Of a stretch of 64,000 nucleotides of DNA, positions 12,549 through 20,687 are shown in pieces. Location of the stretch: contig NZ_JAHXBG010000019.1 in assembly GCF_020103725.1 (NCBI RefSeq), forward strand, positions 158,827-222,826, read 5' to 3'. Made by a program: the position numbers and the translations under genes. Each line of letters opens with the position of its first letter. The first letter of the stretch is position 1. This DNA is from Hyalangium gracile. Its GTDB lineage: Bacteria > Myxococcota > Myxococcia > Myxococcales > Myxococcaceae. Under the pieces are notes generated by a model. That model worked only from the letters and a program-made list of their open reading frames with translations, was not told where the DNA came from and did no database searches.

Positions 12549-14000
12549 ATGGAGGTGCTCGAGCTGCTCGGCAGGATGGGGCCGCACGTGGTGGCGGCGC
12601 TGACGGTGCTCGTCAGCGTGCTGGCCTCCGGGCACGCGGTGCTGCGCAAGCGGGACGTGCGCGCGGCGGTGAGCTGGGTAGGCCTCATCTGGCTGGTGCC
12701 GGTGCTGGGCGCGGTGCTGTACCTGCTGCTGGGCATCAACCGCATCCGCCGCCGGGCGCGCTCGCTGACGCTGCGGCAGGAGCACGGGCGCTTTCCTCCG
12801 GGCCCCCGCCCCACGCCGCTGACGGCCCAGGCGCTGGCGGAGGCGCTGCCCGCGGCGGCGCACCTGGCCTCGCTCACGCGGGTGGTGGACGCGGTGGTGC
12901 AGCGGCCGCTGTTGCCGGGCAACCGCGTCACCGTGCTCGAGTCCCGCACGGACGCCTACCCGTCCATGCTGGAGGCCATCGGCGCGGCGCGCGTCTCGCT
13001 CACGCTGTGCAGCTACATCTTCGACAATGACATGGCGGGCCGGCGCTTCGTGGAGGCGCTGGGCGAGGCGGTGCGGCGCGGGGTGCAGGTGCGGGTGCTG
13101 GTGGACGCGCTGGGCAGCCGCTACACGTGGCCTCCCATCACCGGGAAGCTGCGCCGCGCGGGCGTCCGGGCCGCGCGCTTCCTGCCCACGCTGATGCCCA
13201 AGCGGCTGCCCTTCATGAACCTGCGCAACCACCGGAAGCTCATGGTGGTGGATGGGCGGGTGGGCTTCACGGGGGGCATGAACATCCGCGCGCACTTCCT
13301 GCCGGGCGAGGACGGCGCGAGGGACTTGCACTTCCGGCTCGAGGGCCCGGTGGTGGGACAGCTCCAGGAGACGTTCGCGCAGGACTGGGCCTTCACCACG
13401 GGGGAGCGGCTGACGGGCGAGGCCTGGTTCCCGGCGCTGGAGCCGGCAGGCCCGGTGGTGGCGCGAGGCATCCCCGACGGGCCGGACGAGGACTTCGAGC
13501 ACATCCGCTGGACGCTGCTGGGGGCGCTGGCCTCGGCGCGAGACACGGTGCGCATCATCACCCCGTACTTCCTGCCGGACCAGGGGCTCATCACCGCGCT
13601 CAACGTGGCGGCGCTGCGCGGGGTGAGGGTGGATCTGCTGCTGCCGGAGCGCGGCAACCTGCCCTTCGTGCAGTGGGCGAGCACGGCGCAGCTCTGGCAG
13701 GTGATGCGGCCCGGCTGTCGCGTCTTCCTCACGGCGCCGCCGTTCGACCACGCCAAGCTGATGGTGGTGGACGGGATGTGGTCGCTGCTCGGCTCGGCGA
13801 ACTGGGATCCGCGCTCGCTGCGGCTCAACTTCGAGTTCGACGTGGAGTGCTACGACGCGGCGCTGGCCCAGCGGCTGGAAGAGGTGGTGGAGGAGCGCAT
13901 CTCCCGAGGCCGCTTGCTGACGCTGGAGGAGGTGGAGCAGCGCTCGCTGCCCATCCGCCTGAGGGATGGGCTGGCGCGGCTGATGTCTCCCTACCTCTAG
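12549..14000 (+). CDS. cls: Cardiolipin synthase (phospholipase D family)
   Basis: The 483-residue protein has two N-terminal transmembrane helices (about 8-28 and 40-62) and two PLD motifs: NHRKLMVVD with His228, followed by FTGGMN, and DHAKLMVVD with His401, followed by LGSANWDPRS. This is the ClsA-type layout, which condenses two phosphatidylglycerols into cardiolipin at the inner membrane. The ATG at 12549 is chosen for GGGAGGGG upstream and because the first membrane helix starts there; the upstream extension of the frame is low-complexity. It converges on the next gene with a 22-nt gap. Confidence 0.92.
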   Translation: MEVLELLGRMGPHVVAALTVLVSVLASGHAVLRKRDVRAAVSWVGLIWLVPVLGAVLYLLLGINRIRRRARSLTLRQEHGRFPPGPRPTPLTAQALAEALPAAAHLASLTRVVDAVVQRPLLPGNRVTVLESRTDAYPSMLEAIGAARVSLTLCSYIFDNDMAGRRFVEALGEAVRRGVQVRVLVDALGSRYTWPPITGKLRRAGVRAARFLPTLMPKRLPFMNLRNHRKLMVVDGRVGFTGGMNIRAHFLPGEDGARDLHFRLEGPVVGQLQETFAQDWAFTTGERLTGEAWFPALEPAGPVVARGIPDGPDEDFEHIRWTLLGALASARDTVRIITPYFLPDQGLITALNVAALRGVRVDLLLPERGNLPFVQWASTAQLWQVMRPGCRVFLTAPPFDHAKLMVVDGMWSLLGSANWDPRSLRLNFEFDVECYDAALAQRLEEVVEERISRGRLLTLEEVEQRSLPIRLRDGLARLMSPYL

Positions 14001-14022
14001 TGGTAATGATGAGGGGCCACCT

Positions 14023-17000
14023 TCAGTGGACGCGGCCGACGAGGGCCAGGAGCTGCGAGCCGTAGCGCTCGATGAGCTTGGGGCCCACGCCCTGGATGGC
14101 CATGAGCGCGTCATTGTCCTGGGGGCGCACGGCGGCGATGACACCGAGCACCCGGTCCGTGAGGATGCGGAAGGCGGGGACTCGGCGCCGCCGGGCCTCG
14201 GCGAGCCGCCAGGCCTTGAGCGCCTCCACCAGCGCGGGCGAGGGCTTCGGAGCCGGAGCGCCCCGTCCGCGCCGCACGCCGACGTCGGCCTCCTCGTCCC
14301 AGGGCTCGCCAGCGCCTGGCGCCTCCTCCCAGTCGGGAACCACCCTCAGCGAGCCCGGAGCCGCCGCGACGTTGGGCCGAGCCGAGGAGGCACGTGAGCC
14401 GCTCCACGAGCCGGCACCCGCCGCCGCACGGGCCGGGCGGGCCTCGGCGGCACGTCCACCCATGGGGCTCCGCTTCTCGGCGCGCCTCCCCTCCCCCTTC
14501 GAGCGGCGGAGGCGACGCTTCTTCGAGGCCTTGGCCTCGAGGGGCATCGGCAGCAGCACGAGATCGGGCTCGATGACACGCGTGCGCTGGCCATCGGGGG
14601 TGAGCGTGAGCCGCTGGAAGGTGATGCGCTGCCCCTCCTTGTCGAAGGAGTCCTCGCTCAGCCGGGCGAGCCCCGCGCGCACCAGGCCTCCCACGAGCCG
14701 CTCGAACTCGCGGCGCGGCAGGGACTCGCCGAAGAGCTCGCGGTGCAGGCGACCCGTGGCCTGGCCATCGCGCTCGTGCAGCGCGTCCAGGATGCGCCCC
14801 AGGGCGTTGAGCTCTCCCTCGCCCGGCTCGGCGAAGCGCAGGGTGACGCAGCCCTCGGGCGCGCACACGTCGCACAGCCCGCACGGCTTGCCCGAGTCCT
14901 GCACGTCACCGAAGTGCTCCACCAGGTGGCGCATGCGGCAGCCAGAGGACTCCGCGTACCGGCCCATCTGCTCCAGGTGGAGCATCTTGCGCTCGCGCTG
15001 CGCGGCATACGAAAGCCCCCAGCCCGGCTTGCTCCGGCGCACCATCTCGTCCGGAGTGACCTCCAGGCCGCCGTGGATCCACAGCTGCTCGAGCGCCTTG
15101 TCGAACACCTCCGGGTCCATGCGGATGCGCGCCTGCAGGGCCTCCTTGGGCTCCAGCTCGACGCGAGCTGCGCGGAAGAGCTGCTCGAGCACCGCGGGCT
15201 CCGGGTAGTCGCGCTGGTGGAAGAACTCGTGAGTGCGGCGGTCCACGTACGAGTGCAGGAGCACCGCGCGCGAGGGCTTGCCATCCCGTCCCGCGCGCCC
15301 CAGCTCCTGGTAGTAGCCCTCGAGGCTGGCCGGGAGCGCGGCGTGGAAGACGGTGCGCACGTCCGGCTTGTCGATGCCCATGCCGAACGCCGTGGTGGCG
15401 ACGATGACCTCCAGCCGGCCCTCCAGGAACGCGGCCTGGACGCGGTCACGGTCGGCGGGCTGCATGCCCGCGTGGTACACGGCGGCGGGGAAGTCCGAGC
15501 CCAGCAGGTCCGCCAGCTGCTCGGCGTGCTTGCGCGTGGAGGCGTAGACGATGGCTGGGCGGCGCGAGGGCTCGGACAGCACCTCGCGGATCGCCTCGCC
15601 GCGCTGGCCGGGGTTCAGCTCGCGCATCTCGATGGCGATGTTGGTGCGGCGGAAGCCGTGGATGAAGGTGCGAGCCGCCCCGCCCCGTACGCCCTTCAGC
15701 CCGAGCTGCTGGACGATGTCGCGCTGCACGTCGGGCGTCGCGGTGGCGGTGAGGGCCACCACGGGCGCCGGGCGCAGCATCGGCAGGCGCGAGCCGAGCA
15801 GCCGGTAGTCCGGGCGGAAGTCATGGCCCCACTGCGAGATGCAGTGCGCCTCGTCGATGGCGATGAGCGCCGGCGTGCGCCGGGCCAGCAGCTCCACGAA
15901 GCCGGGCACGCCGAGCCGCTCGGGAGCGATGAAGAGGAAGTCCAGGTGTCCCTCGAGATAGTCCGCGCACACCTGGCGCGAGGTGGCCCGGTCCCGACCC
16001 GAGTGGATGCGCTCCGCCGCGAACCCGAGCGACTGGAGCCTCGTCACCTGGTCCTCCATCAGCGCGATGAGCGGGCTCACCACCAGCGTCGTGCCCGCCC
16101 GGGCCAGGCCCGGCAGCTGGTAGCACAGCGACTTGCCAGCCCCCGTGGGCATCACCAGCAGCAGGTCCTCTCCGGCGGTGGCCGCCCGGCACACGTCCTC
16201 CTGGTAGGGACGGAAGTCCTCGAAGCCAAAGGCCTCCTTCAAGAGCCTCCGAAGCTCTCCAGGCGGAGTGGGCGTTCGTGGCGCACGGCGAGCCGCAGGA
16301 ACCGCCGACGCGCTCGCGGCGCCCACCCGCGGACGGGCGGCAGCCACGGCTGAGGTGGACTCCGCCCTGGGCTTCGCGGCGCGGGGCTCATGCTCAGCCC
16401 TCGCAGCCACGGCAGGGGCCTCCATGGGCATGGGCCTCGGACGAGACTCCCGCCGTTCCTCCTCCACGGGCGCCGAGGGAGCCCCCCCACGAGGAGCCGG
16501 AGGCGCTCGGGGCGGCACGCTCGCCGGTCCCTTGCCCACCACCTCGATGACGTATGCCTCGATGCTCCGCAGGAAGTCCGAGAGGTCCCCCCGCCCGCGC
16601 TCGATGCGCTGCAGCCACGCCTCCCACTGCCCCGTCATGGCCGGCGTCTTCACGTCCGGGTGCACGGTCTGGATGAGGCGGATGCCCTTCTCCGTGGCCT
16701 CCATCGACTTGCCGCGGCGCTGCAGATACTCGCGCTCCAGCAGCACCTCGATGATGGCGGCGCGCGTGGCGGGCGTCCCCAGCCCCGTCTCGCGCATCGC
16801 GTCCGCCAGCTCCTTCTCGTCCAGCGTCCGCCCCGCCGTCTCCATCGCCGTGAGCAGCGTGGCGTCCGTGAAGCGCGGCGGCGGCCGGGTGCGCTTCTTC
16901 ACCGCCTCCACATCCTCCACGCGCTGGGGCTGCCCGCGCTGCAGCCCGGCAGGCAGATCCTGCGCGTCATCCTCCGGCTCCCGGCCCTCGCTCTCCTCCT

Positions 17001-18531
17001 TCTCCTTCTCGGCCTTGCTCGGACGCTCCTTCGGCGGCTTCGGCCCGCCCACGTCCAGCACCTTCCACCCGGGGCGCACCACCTGCGTGCCCGAGCTGTG
17101 GAAGCGATCCACCCGCTCCGGCCCTCCCCCCGCTCCGGGCGAGCTCACCGCGGTGATGACCGTGGTGACGGACCAGACGTGGTCCTCGTGCCAGGCCGCG
17201 AGCAGCCGGCGGCACACCAGCTCATAGATGCGCCGCTCGTCCGGCGACAGCCGCACCTCATCCGGAGACGTGGGCGTCGGCACGATGGCGTGGTGGTCCG
17301 TCACCTTCGCGTCATCCACGAAGCGCCGGCCCAGCGGCCGCTCGCCCGTGCCCGGTGCCAGCAGCGGCAGGTACGCCCCGCGAATCGCCCGCACCACGTC
17401 CGGCAGGGTGGCCGCCACCTCCGTCGACAGGTGCCGGCTGGAGGTGCGCGGGTAGCTCAGCAGCTTGTGCTTCTCGTACAGCGCCTGCGCCAGCTCCAGC
17501 GTCCGCTGCGCGCTGTACCCATAGAGCCGGTTCGCGTGCCGCTGCAGCTCCGTCAAGTCGTAGAGCAGCGGGGGCGCCATCTTCTTCGTCTCGGACGTGA
17601 GCGACTCGATGGCCGCCCGCCCCGTCCGCACGCGCGCCATCACCTCGCCCGCCTCCACCCCATCCGCGTGCAGGCGCCGGGCCTCGCGCGCGCCCTCGGC
17701 CAGCTTCGCCCCCGTCTTCGGGTCCACCTCGCGGAACCACGTGCCCCGGTACCGAGCCCCCGCCGGCACCTCCGCCGCCTGGGGCAGGAAGGTGGCCACC
17801 ACCTCCAGGTAGTCCTCGGGGACGAAGTCGCGGATGGCCAGCTCGCGCTCCACCACCATGGCCAGCGTGGGCGTCTGCACCCGCCCCACCGACAGCATCT
17901 CCCCGCCCCCCAGCGTGTACAGGCGCGACAGGTTCATCCCCACCAGCCAGTCCGCCCGGCTGCGCCCGCGCGCCGCGTCCGCCAGCGCGTCGTACGCCGC
18001 CCCCTCCTTGAGCTGCCGGAAGCCCTCGCGGATGGCGCTCTCCGTCAGCGACGACACCCACAGCCGCTTCACCGGCTTGCGGCACCCGGCCGCCTCATAG
18101 ATGTACCGGAAGATGAGCTCGCCCTCGCGGCCCGCGTCCGTGGCGCACACCACCGCGCTCACCTCGGGCGAGTTCATCACCTCGCGCACCACCGAGAACT
18201 GCGAGCGCGTGTTCTCGGACACCACCAGCGGCCACTCGCGAGGCAGCATCGGCAGCTGCTCACGGCTCCAGCGCTTCCACTCGGCCCGCATCTCGTGCGG
18301 CTGCGCCAGCCCCACCAGGTGCCCGATGGCCCACGTCACCACGTAGCCGTTGCCCCGGAACCAGCCCTCCCCGCGCTGCGAGGCCCCCAGCACCCGGGCA
18401 ATGTCCCGAGCCACCGCCGGCTTCTCCGCCACCACCGCGAGCACGGACGCACGGCCCCGCTGAGCCGTCTCGCGGCCCACCTCTCGGGTCCTCTCTTCTT
18501 CGCGTCCTGCACCCATCGCATCCCACCTCAT
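14023..18531 (-). CDS. Topoisomerase III-RecQ helicase fusion protein
   Basis: One uninterrupted frame encodes 1502 residues joining two enzymes. Residues 28-660 are a type IA topoisomerase of the TopB type: AEKPAVA, TOPRIM TDAGREGELIF (131-141), SVGRVQTPTL, and active-site Tyr360 in LSYPRTSSR. The usual TopB C-terminal zinc fingers are absent; a Pro/Ala/Arg-rich linker (670-755) leads instead to a RecQ helicase with Walker A MPTGAGKS (794-801), DEAH (893-896), motif VI QELGRAGRDG and the RecQ zinc-binding cysteines 1198, 1217, 1220 and 1223. An HRDC-like domain ends the protein (about 1415-1500). RecQ-Top3 pairs jointly resolve double Holliday junctions and late replication intermediates; here they would be a single chain. 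A strong AGGAGG-type site precedes the first ATG. Confidence 0.93.
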   Translation of the reverse strand: MRWDAMGAGREEERTREVGRETAQRGRASVLAVVAEKPAVARDIARVLGASQRGEGWFRGNGYVVTWAIGHLVGLAQPHEMRAEWKRWSREQLPMLPREWPLVVSENTRSQFSVVREVMNSPEVSAVVCATDAGREGELIFRYIYEAAGCRKPVKRLWVSSLTESAIREGFRQLKEGAAYDALADAARGRSRADWLVGMNLSRLYTLGGGEMLSVGRVQTPTLAMVVERELAIRDFVPEDYLEVVATFLPQAAEVPAGARYRGTWFREVDPKTGAKLAEGAREARRLHADGVEAGEVMARVRTGRAAIESLTSETKKMAPPLLYDLTELQRHANRLYGYSAQRTLELAQALYEKHKLLSYPRTSSRHLSTEVAATLPDVVRAIRGAYLPLLAPGTGERPLGRRFVDDAKVTDHHAIVPTPTSPDEVRLSPDERRIYELVCRRLLAAWHEDHVWSVTTVITAVSSPGAGGGPERVDRFHSSGTQVVRPGWKVLDVGGPKPPKERPSKAEKEKEESEGREPEDDAQDLPAGLQRGQPQRVEDVEAVKKRTRPPPRFTDATLLTAMETAGRTLDEKELADAMRETGLGTPATRAAIIEVLLEREYLQRRGKSMEATEKGIRLIQTVHPDVKTPAMTGQWEAWLQRIERGRGDLSDFLRSIEAYVIEVVGKGPASVPPRAPPAPRGGAPSAPVEEERRESRPRPMPMEAPAVAARAEHEPRAAKPRAESTSAVAAARPRVGAASASAVPAARRAPRTPTPPGELRRLLKEAFGFEDFRPYQEDVCRAATAGEDLLLVMPTGAGKSLCYQLPGLARAGTTLVVSPLIALMEDQVTRLQSLGFAAERIHSGRDRATSRQVCADYLEGHLDFLFIAPERLGVPGFVELLARRTPALIAIDEAHCISQWGHDFRPDYRLLGSRLPMLRPAPVVALTATATPDVQRDIVQQLGLKGVRGGAARTFIHGFRRTNIAIEMRELNPGQRGEAIREVLSEPSRRPAIVYASTRKHAEQLADLLGSDFPAAVYHAGMQPADRDRVQAAFLEGRLEVIVATTAFGMGIDKPDVRTVFHAALPASLEGYYQELGRAGRDGKPSRAVLLHSYVDRRTHEFFHQRDYPEPAVLEQLFRAARVELEPKEALQARIRMDPEVFDKALEQLWIHGGLEVTPDEMVRRSKPGWGLSYAAQRERKMLHLEQMGRYAESSGCRMRHLVEHFGDVQDSGKPCGLCDVCAPEGCVTLRFAEPGEGELNALGRILDALHERDGQATGRLHRELFGESLPRREFERLVGGLVRAGLARLSEDSFDKEGQRITFQRLTLTPDGQRTRVIEPDLVLLPMPLEAKASKKRRLRRSKGEGRRAEKRSPMGGRAAEARPARAAAGAGSWSGSRASSARPNVAAAPGSLRVVPDWEEAPGAGEPWDEEADVGVRRGRGAPAPKPSPALVEALKAWRLAEARRRRVPAFRILTDRVLGVIAAVRPQDNDALMAIQGVGPKLIERYGSQLLALVGRVH

Positions 18532-18749
18532 GCCTTCCCCTCCTACCTCATCCTCCCCACCCCGATGCGATCGGGCTCCCCGGACGAACCTCTTCCTTAT
18601 CGTGCCCCACCGACATCGCGCCCCTCTCTGGGGTCCTACCCGTCACGGCTGCTCCCTGTGCCACCGGGGAGCCTACCTCGCACCTTCGGTGAAGTTTCCA
18701 CCTCTCTGATTGCCCGCTTCCGCCCCCCCGGCGCCGGCGCCTGACAAGC

Positions 18750-19295
18750 GTGGCGTCCTCACGCAAGTGTTTGGCGCTGGGCTGGAAAACTCTCGTGGGC
18801 GTTTTGGCCATCATCCTGCTCGCTGCTTTCGCGGCCTGCGGGCACGCGGGAGCTGGGGGGAGCAATTCCATGCGCAGTCACCACGGCTCGATCATCGGAG
18901 AGACCAGCATGCAGTCGCTTTCGCAGCACCGTTCGCGGCGGGGGGAAGCAAGAGGGGGGATGTCTCGAACGGTCCTGCTCTCGGAGTCCGGCGCGAGCGC
19001 CACGACTCCCCAGCGATTGACCCGCTCGCCTCGAGCGGCTCGCCCTCTCGTCATCGTTCCGACCCGCTCGGCCTCGCCGCTGGACGCTCTCGCTCGCGAG
19101 AAGCGCCGCCAGCTCCGGGTGCTGGAGGCCGGGGTGGCCGTCTCTCTGCGCCTGGTGGTGGAGGGGAGGACTCGGCTCGCCTCGCTGCTGCCCGCCCGGG
19201 AGAGCGCTCCCGAGGCCGTGGCGCGCCGGGAAGTCCGCCGGGTCTTCACCCTCCACCGACCGCTCGCGCTCGCGGTGCTGGTGGAGCGCGGCTGA
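18750..19295 (+). CDS. Putative lipoprotein of unknown function
   Basis: This 181-residue reading frame begins with GTG and has a hydrophobic N-terminus (TLVGVLAIILLAAFAAC) ending in a plausible lipobox with Cys30. The rest is Arg/Ser-rich, with a more regular C-terminal third (LEAGVAVSLRLVVEGRTRLA). I recognise no domain. Support comes from G/C-ending codons, the signal-like start and a hairpin directly after the stop followed by a strong plus-strand terminator. No good ribosome-binding site is seen, so the start is uncertain and the gene could be spurious. Confidence 0.5.
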   Translation: MASSRKCLALGWKTLVGVLAIILLAAFAACGHAGAGGSNSMRSHHGSIIGETSMQSLSQHRSRRGEARGGMSRTVLLSESGASATTPQRLTRSPRAARPLVIVPTRSASPLDALAREKRRQLRVLEAGVAVSLRLVVEGRTRLASLLPARESAPEAVARREVRRVFTLHRPLALAVLVERG

Positions 19296-19298
19296 ACC

Positions 19299-19510
19299 GC
19301 CACCGTCCAGGTGGCCCTTTCTGAAGTGGGAGGATGACGGGGAAGCCAAGGGCCCCGACATCCCAAGGGCGTGGAGAGTGTTCCGCATGCCGGGCGGGAC
19401 ACTTCGGTCGGGAGATCTGATGCGGAGCCGCTCGCCGGGAGGGGGGAGTGGCTCCGAATCCAGGTCGGCAGGGGGGATGCCTCGATGAGGGGCATCCCCC
19501 TTGTCTTTTT
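19299..19510 (+). ncRNA. Hairpin-rich 3' region or candidate small RNA
   Basis: Four stems follow one another on the plus strand with no convincing ORF. Stem A: GCCACC/GGTGGC (19299-19315), straight after the lipoprotein stop. Stem B: GTGTTCCGC/GCGGGACAC, 9 bp with one G-U pair and a 7-nt loop (19378-19402). Stem C: CGGAGCC/GGCTCCG (19423-19456). Stem D: an intrinsic terminator (19472-19510). The array could be a structured 3' UTR, an independent small RNA ending at the terminator, or simply the end of the lipoprotein transcript. No promoter was identified. Confidence 0.4.
19472..19510 (+). terminator. Strong Rho-independent terminator
   Basis: GGGGGATGCC (19472-19481) and GGCATCCCCC (19491-19500) form a perfect 10-bp stem with a 9-nt loop, followed by TTGTCTTTTT. 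It faces the plus strand and ends where the minus-strand oxidoreductase gene ends. It is among the best intrinsic terminators in the window. Confidence 0.85.
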
Positions 19511-20658
19511 CAGGGGCTGGCCGGCGGGCTGCCCGCGCTCGAGCGCTGGTGCCACGCGGCGAGCACGGCGCTCTCCCGCTCGGGAGCCAGTCCCGAGCGC
19601 AGCTTCTGCTGGCGCTCGGGCGGCAGCGTCTTGAACCAGGCCAGGGTGTCTCGGGCGGTGTCCACCGTGGGGCGGCACTTCAGCCCGTGCGCCAGCGCCC
19701 GGGCGGTGCTCACCCGGCCCATGCCCTTGGAGTCGCCCGAGCGGGGAATCCAGATGGGCATGTCCGACCAGGGCATCACCTTCTGCTGCTCCACCAGCCA
19801 GTCGGCGTCCACCCAGGTGAAGCGGGCGTCGCCGCCGTTGGCCGTCCTGCACGCCTCCAGGAGCTCGCGCATCAAGAGGGTGCTGGCGGGGCCCGTGGCG
19901 TTGAAGGTGCCCACCGTGCGCTGCTCCACCAGGCCGAGGATGAAGGAGGCCAGGTCCCTCACGTCGATGAACTGCACGGGATCCGCCCCATCGCCGGGAG
20001 CAAGCACCTCGCCGCCCCGGGCCACGCGCACCGGCCAGTAGGTGAAGCGGTCCGTGGGGTCCCCCTCGCCGACGATGAGGCCGGGGCGGACGACGGTGGT
20101 GCGGCCGGGCATGGCGGCCTCGGCGGCCTTCTCGCTCAGGGCCTTGAGGGCGCCGTAGTGCTGGGAGACATCCTCCGTCTTCTCGTCCTCCACGGTGGCC
20201 ACGGCCGCGCTCTCGTCGATGCCGTGGACGTCCATGTCCTTGTAGACGGAGATGGTGGAGACGAAGAGGTACCGCTCCACGTTGGGCGCGAGCAGCTCGG
20301 CGCTGGCCCGCACCACGCGAGGCACGTAGCCGGACGTGTCGATGACGACGTCCCACTGGCGGCCCTTCAGCGCCTCGAGGTTGCCGTCCCGGTCACCCTG
20401 GAGCTTCTCCACCTCCGGGAACAGGCCGGGCCGCGTCTTTCCGCGGTTGAAGAGGGTGAGGGTGTGGCCGCGAGGCTTCGCCGCCTCCACCAGCGCCGGC
20501 CCGAGGAAGCCCGTGCCTCCGAGGATGAGGATCTTCTTCTTCGAGACGGGCGCGGCCTGCGTGGAGCCGCCACCTTCCTTCGTGGATGCGCACCCCGTCG
20601 CCCAGAGCGAGCCGAGCGCGGCCGCTCCCTGCATCAAACCCCTGCGAGACAGCTTCAT
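19510..20658 (-). CDS. Tat-exported NAD-dependent epimerase/dehydratase-like protein
   Basis: The 382-residue protein starts with a twin-arginine signal (LSRRGLMQGAAALG) and a possible lipobox (ATGC), then an extended SDR-type Rossmann domain. It has the nucleotide-binding GGTGFLG near residue 47, a YGALK motif matching the YxxxK catalytic pair, and VVRPGLIVGEGDPTDRF. NAD(P)-binding oxidoreductases using Tat are folded and loaded with cofactor before export, which fits. The substrate is unknown; relatives resemble nucleotide-sugar epimerases. The ATG at 20658 is chosen because AGGAGG lies just upstream and the Tat signal starts there. Confidence 0.85.
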   Translation of the reverse strand: MKLSRRGLMQGAAALGSLWATGCASTKEGGGSTQAAPVSKKKILILGGTGFLGPALVEAAKPRGHTLTLFNRGKTRPGLFPEVEKLQGDRDGNLEALKGRQWDVVIDTSGYVPRVVRASAELLAPNVERYLFVSTISVYKDMDVHGIDESAAVATVEDEKTEDVSQHYGALKALSEKAAEAAMPGRTTVVRPGLIVGEGDPTDRFTYWPVRVARGGEVLAPGDGADPVQFIDVRDLASFILGLVEQRTVGTFNATGPASTLLMRELLEACRTANGGDARFTWVDADWLVEQQKVMPWSDMPIWIPRSGDSKGMGRVSTARALAHGLKCRPTVDTARDTLAWFKTLPPERQQKLRSGLAPERESAVLAAWHQRSSAGSPPASP

Positions 20659-20687
20659 GTTTCCCCCTCCTGGGAAGATTCGAGCCC

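Noticed and set aside
12453..14144. 563-codon open frame on the minus strand
   Set aside because: Antisense to cardiolipin synthase with its two HKD motifs; no domain in this frame.
19371..19634. 87-codon plus-strand ORF across the terminator
   Set aside because: It would run through the intrinsic terminator into the antisense of the oxidoreductase gene; composition is not protein-like.
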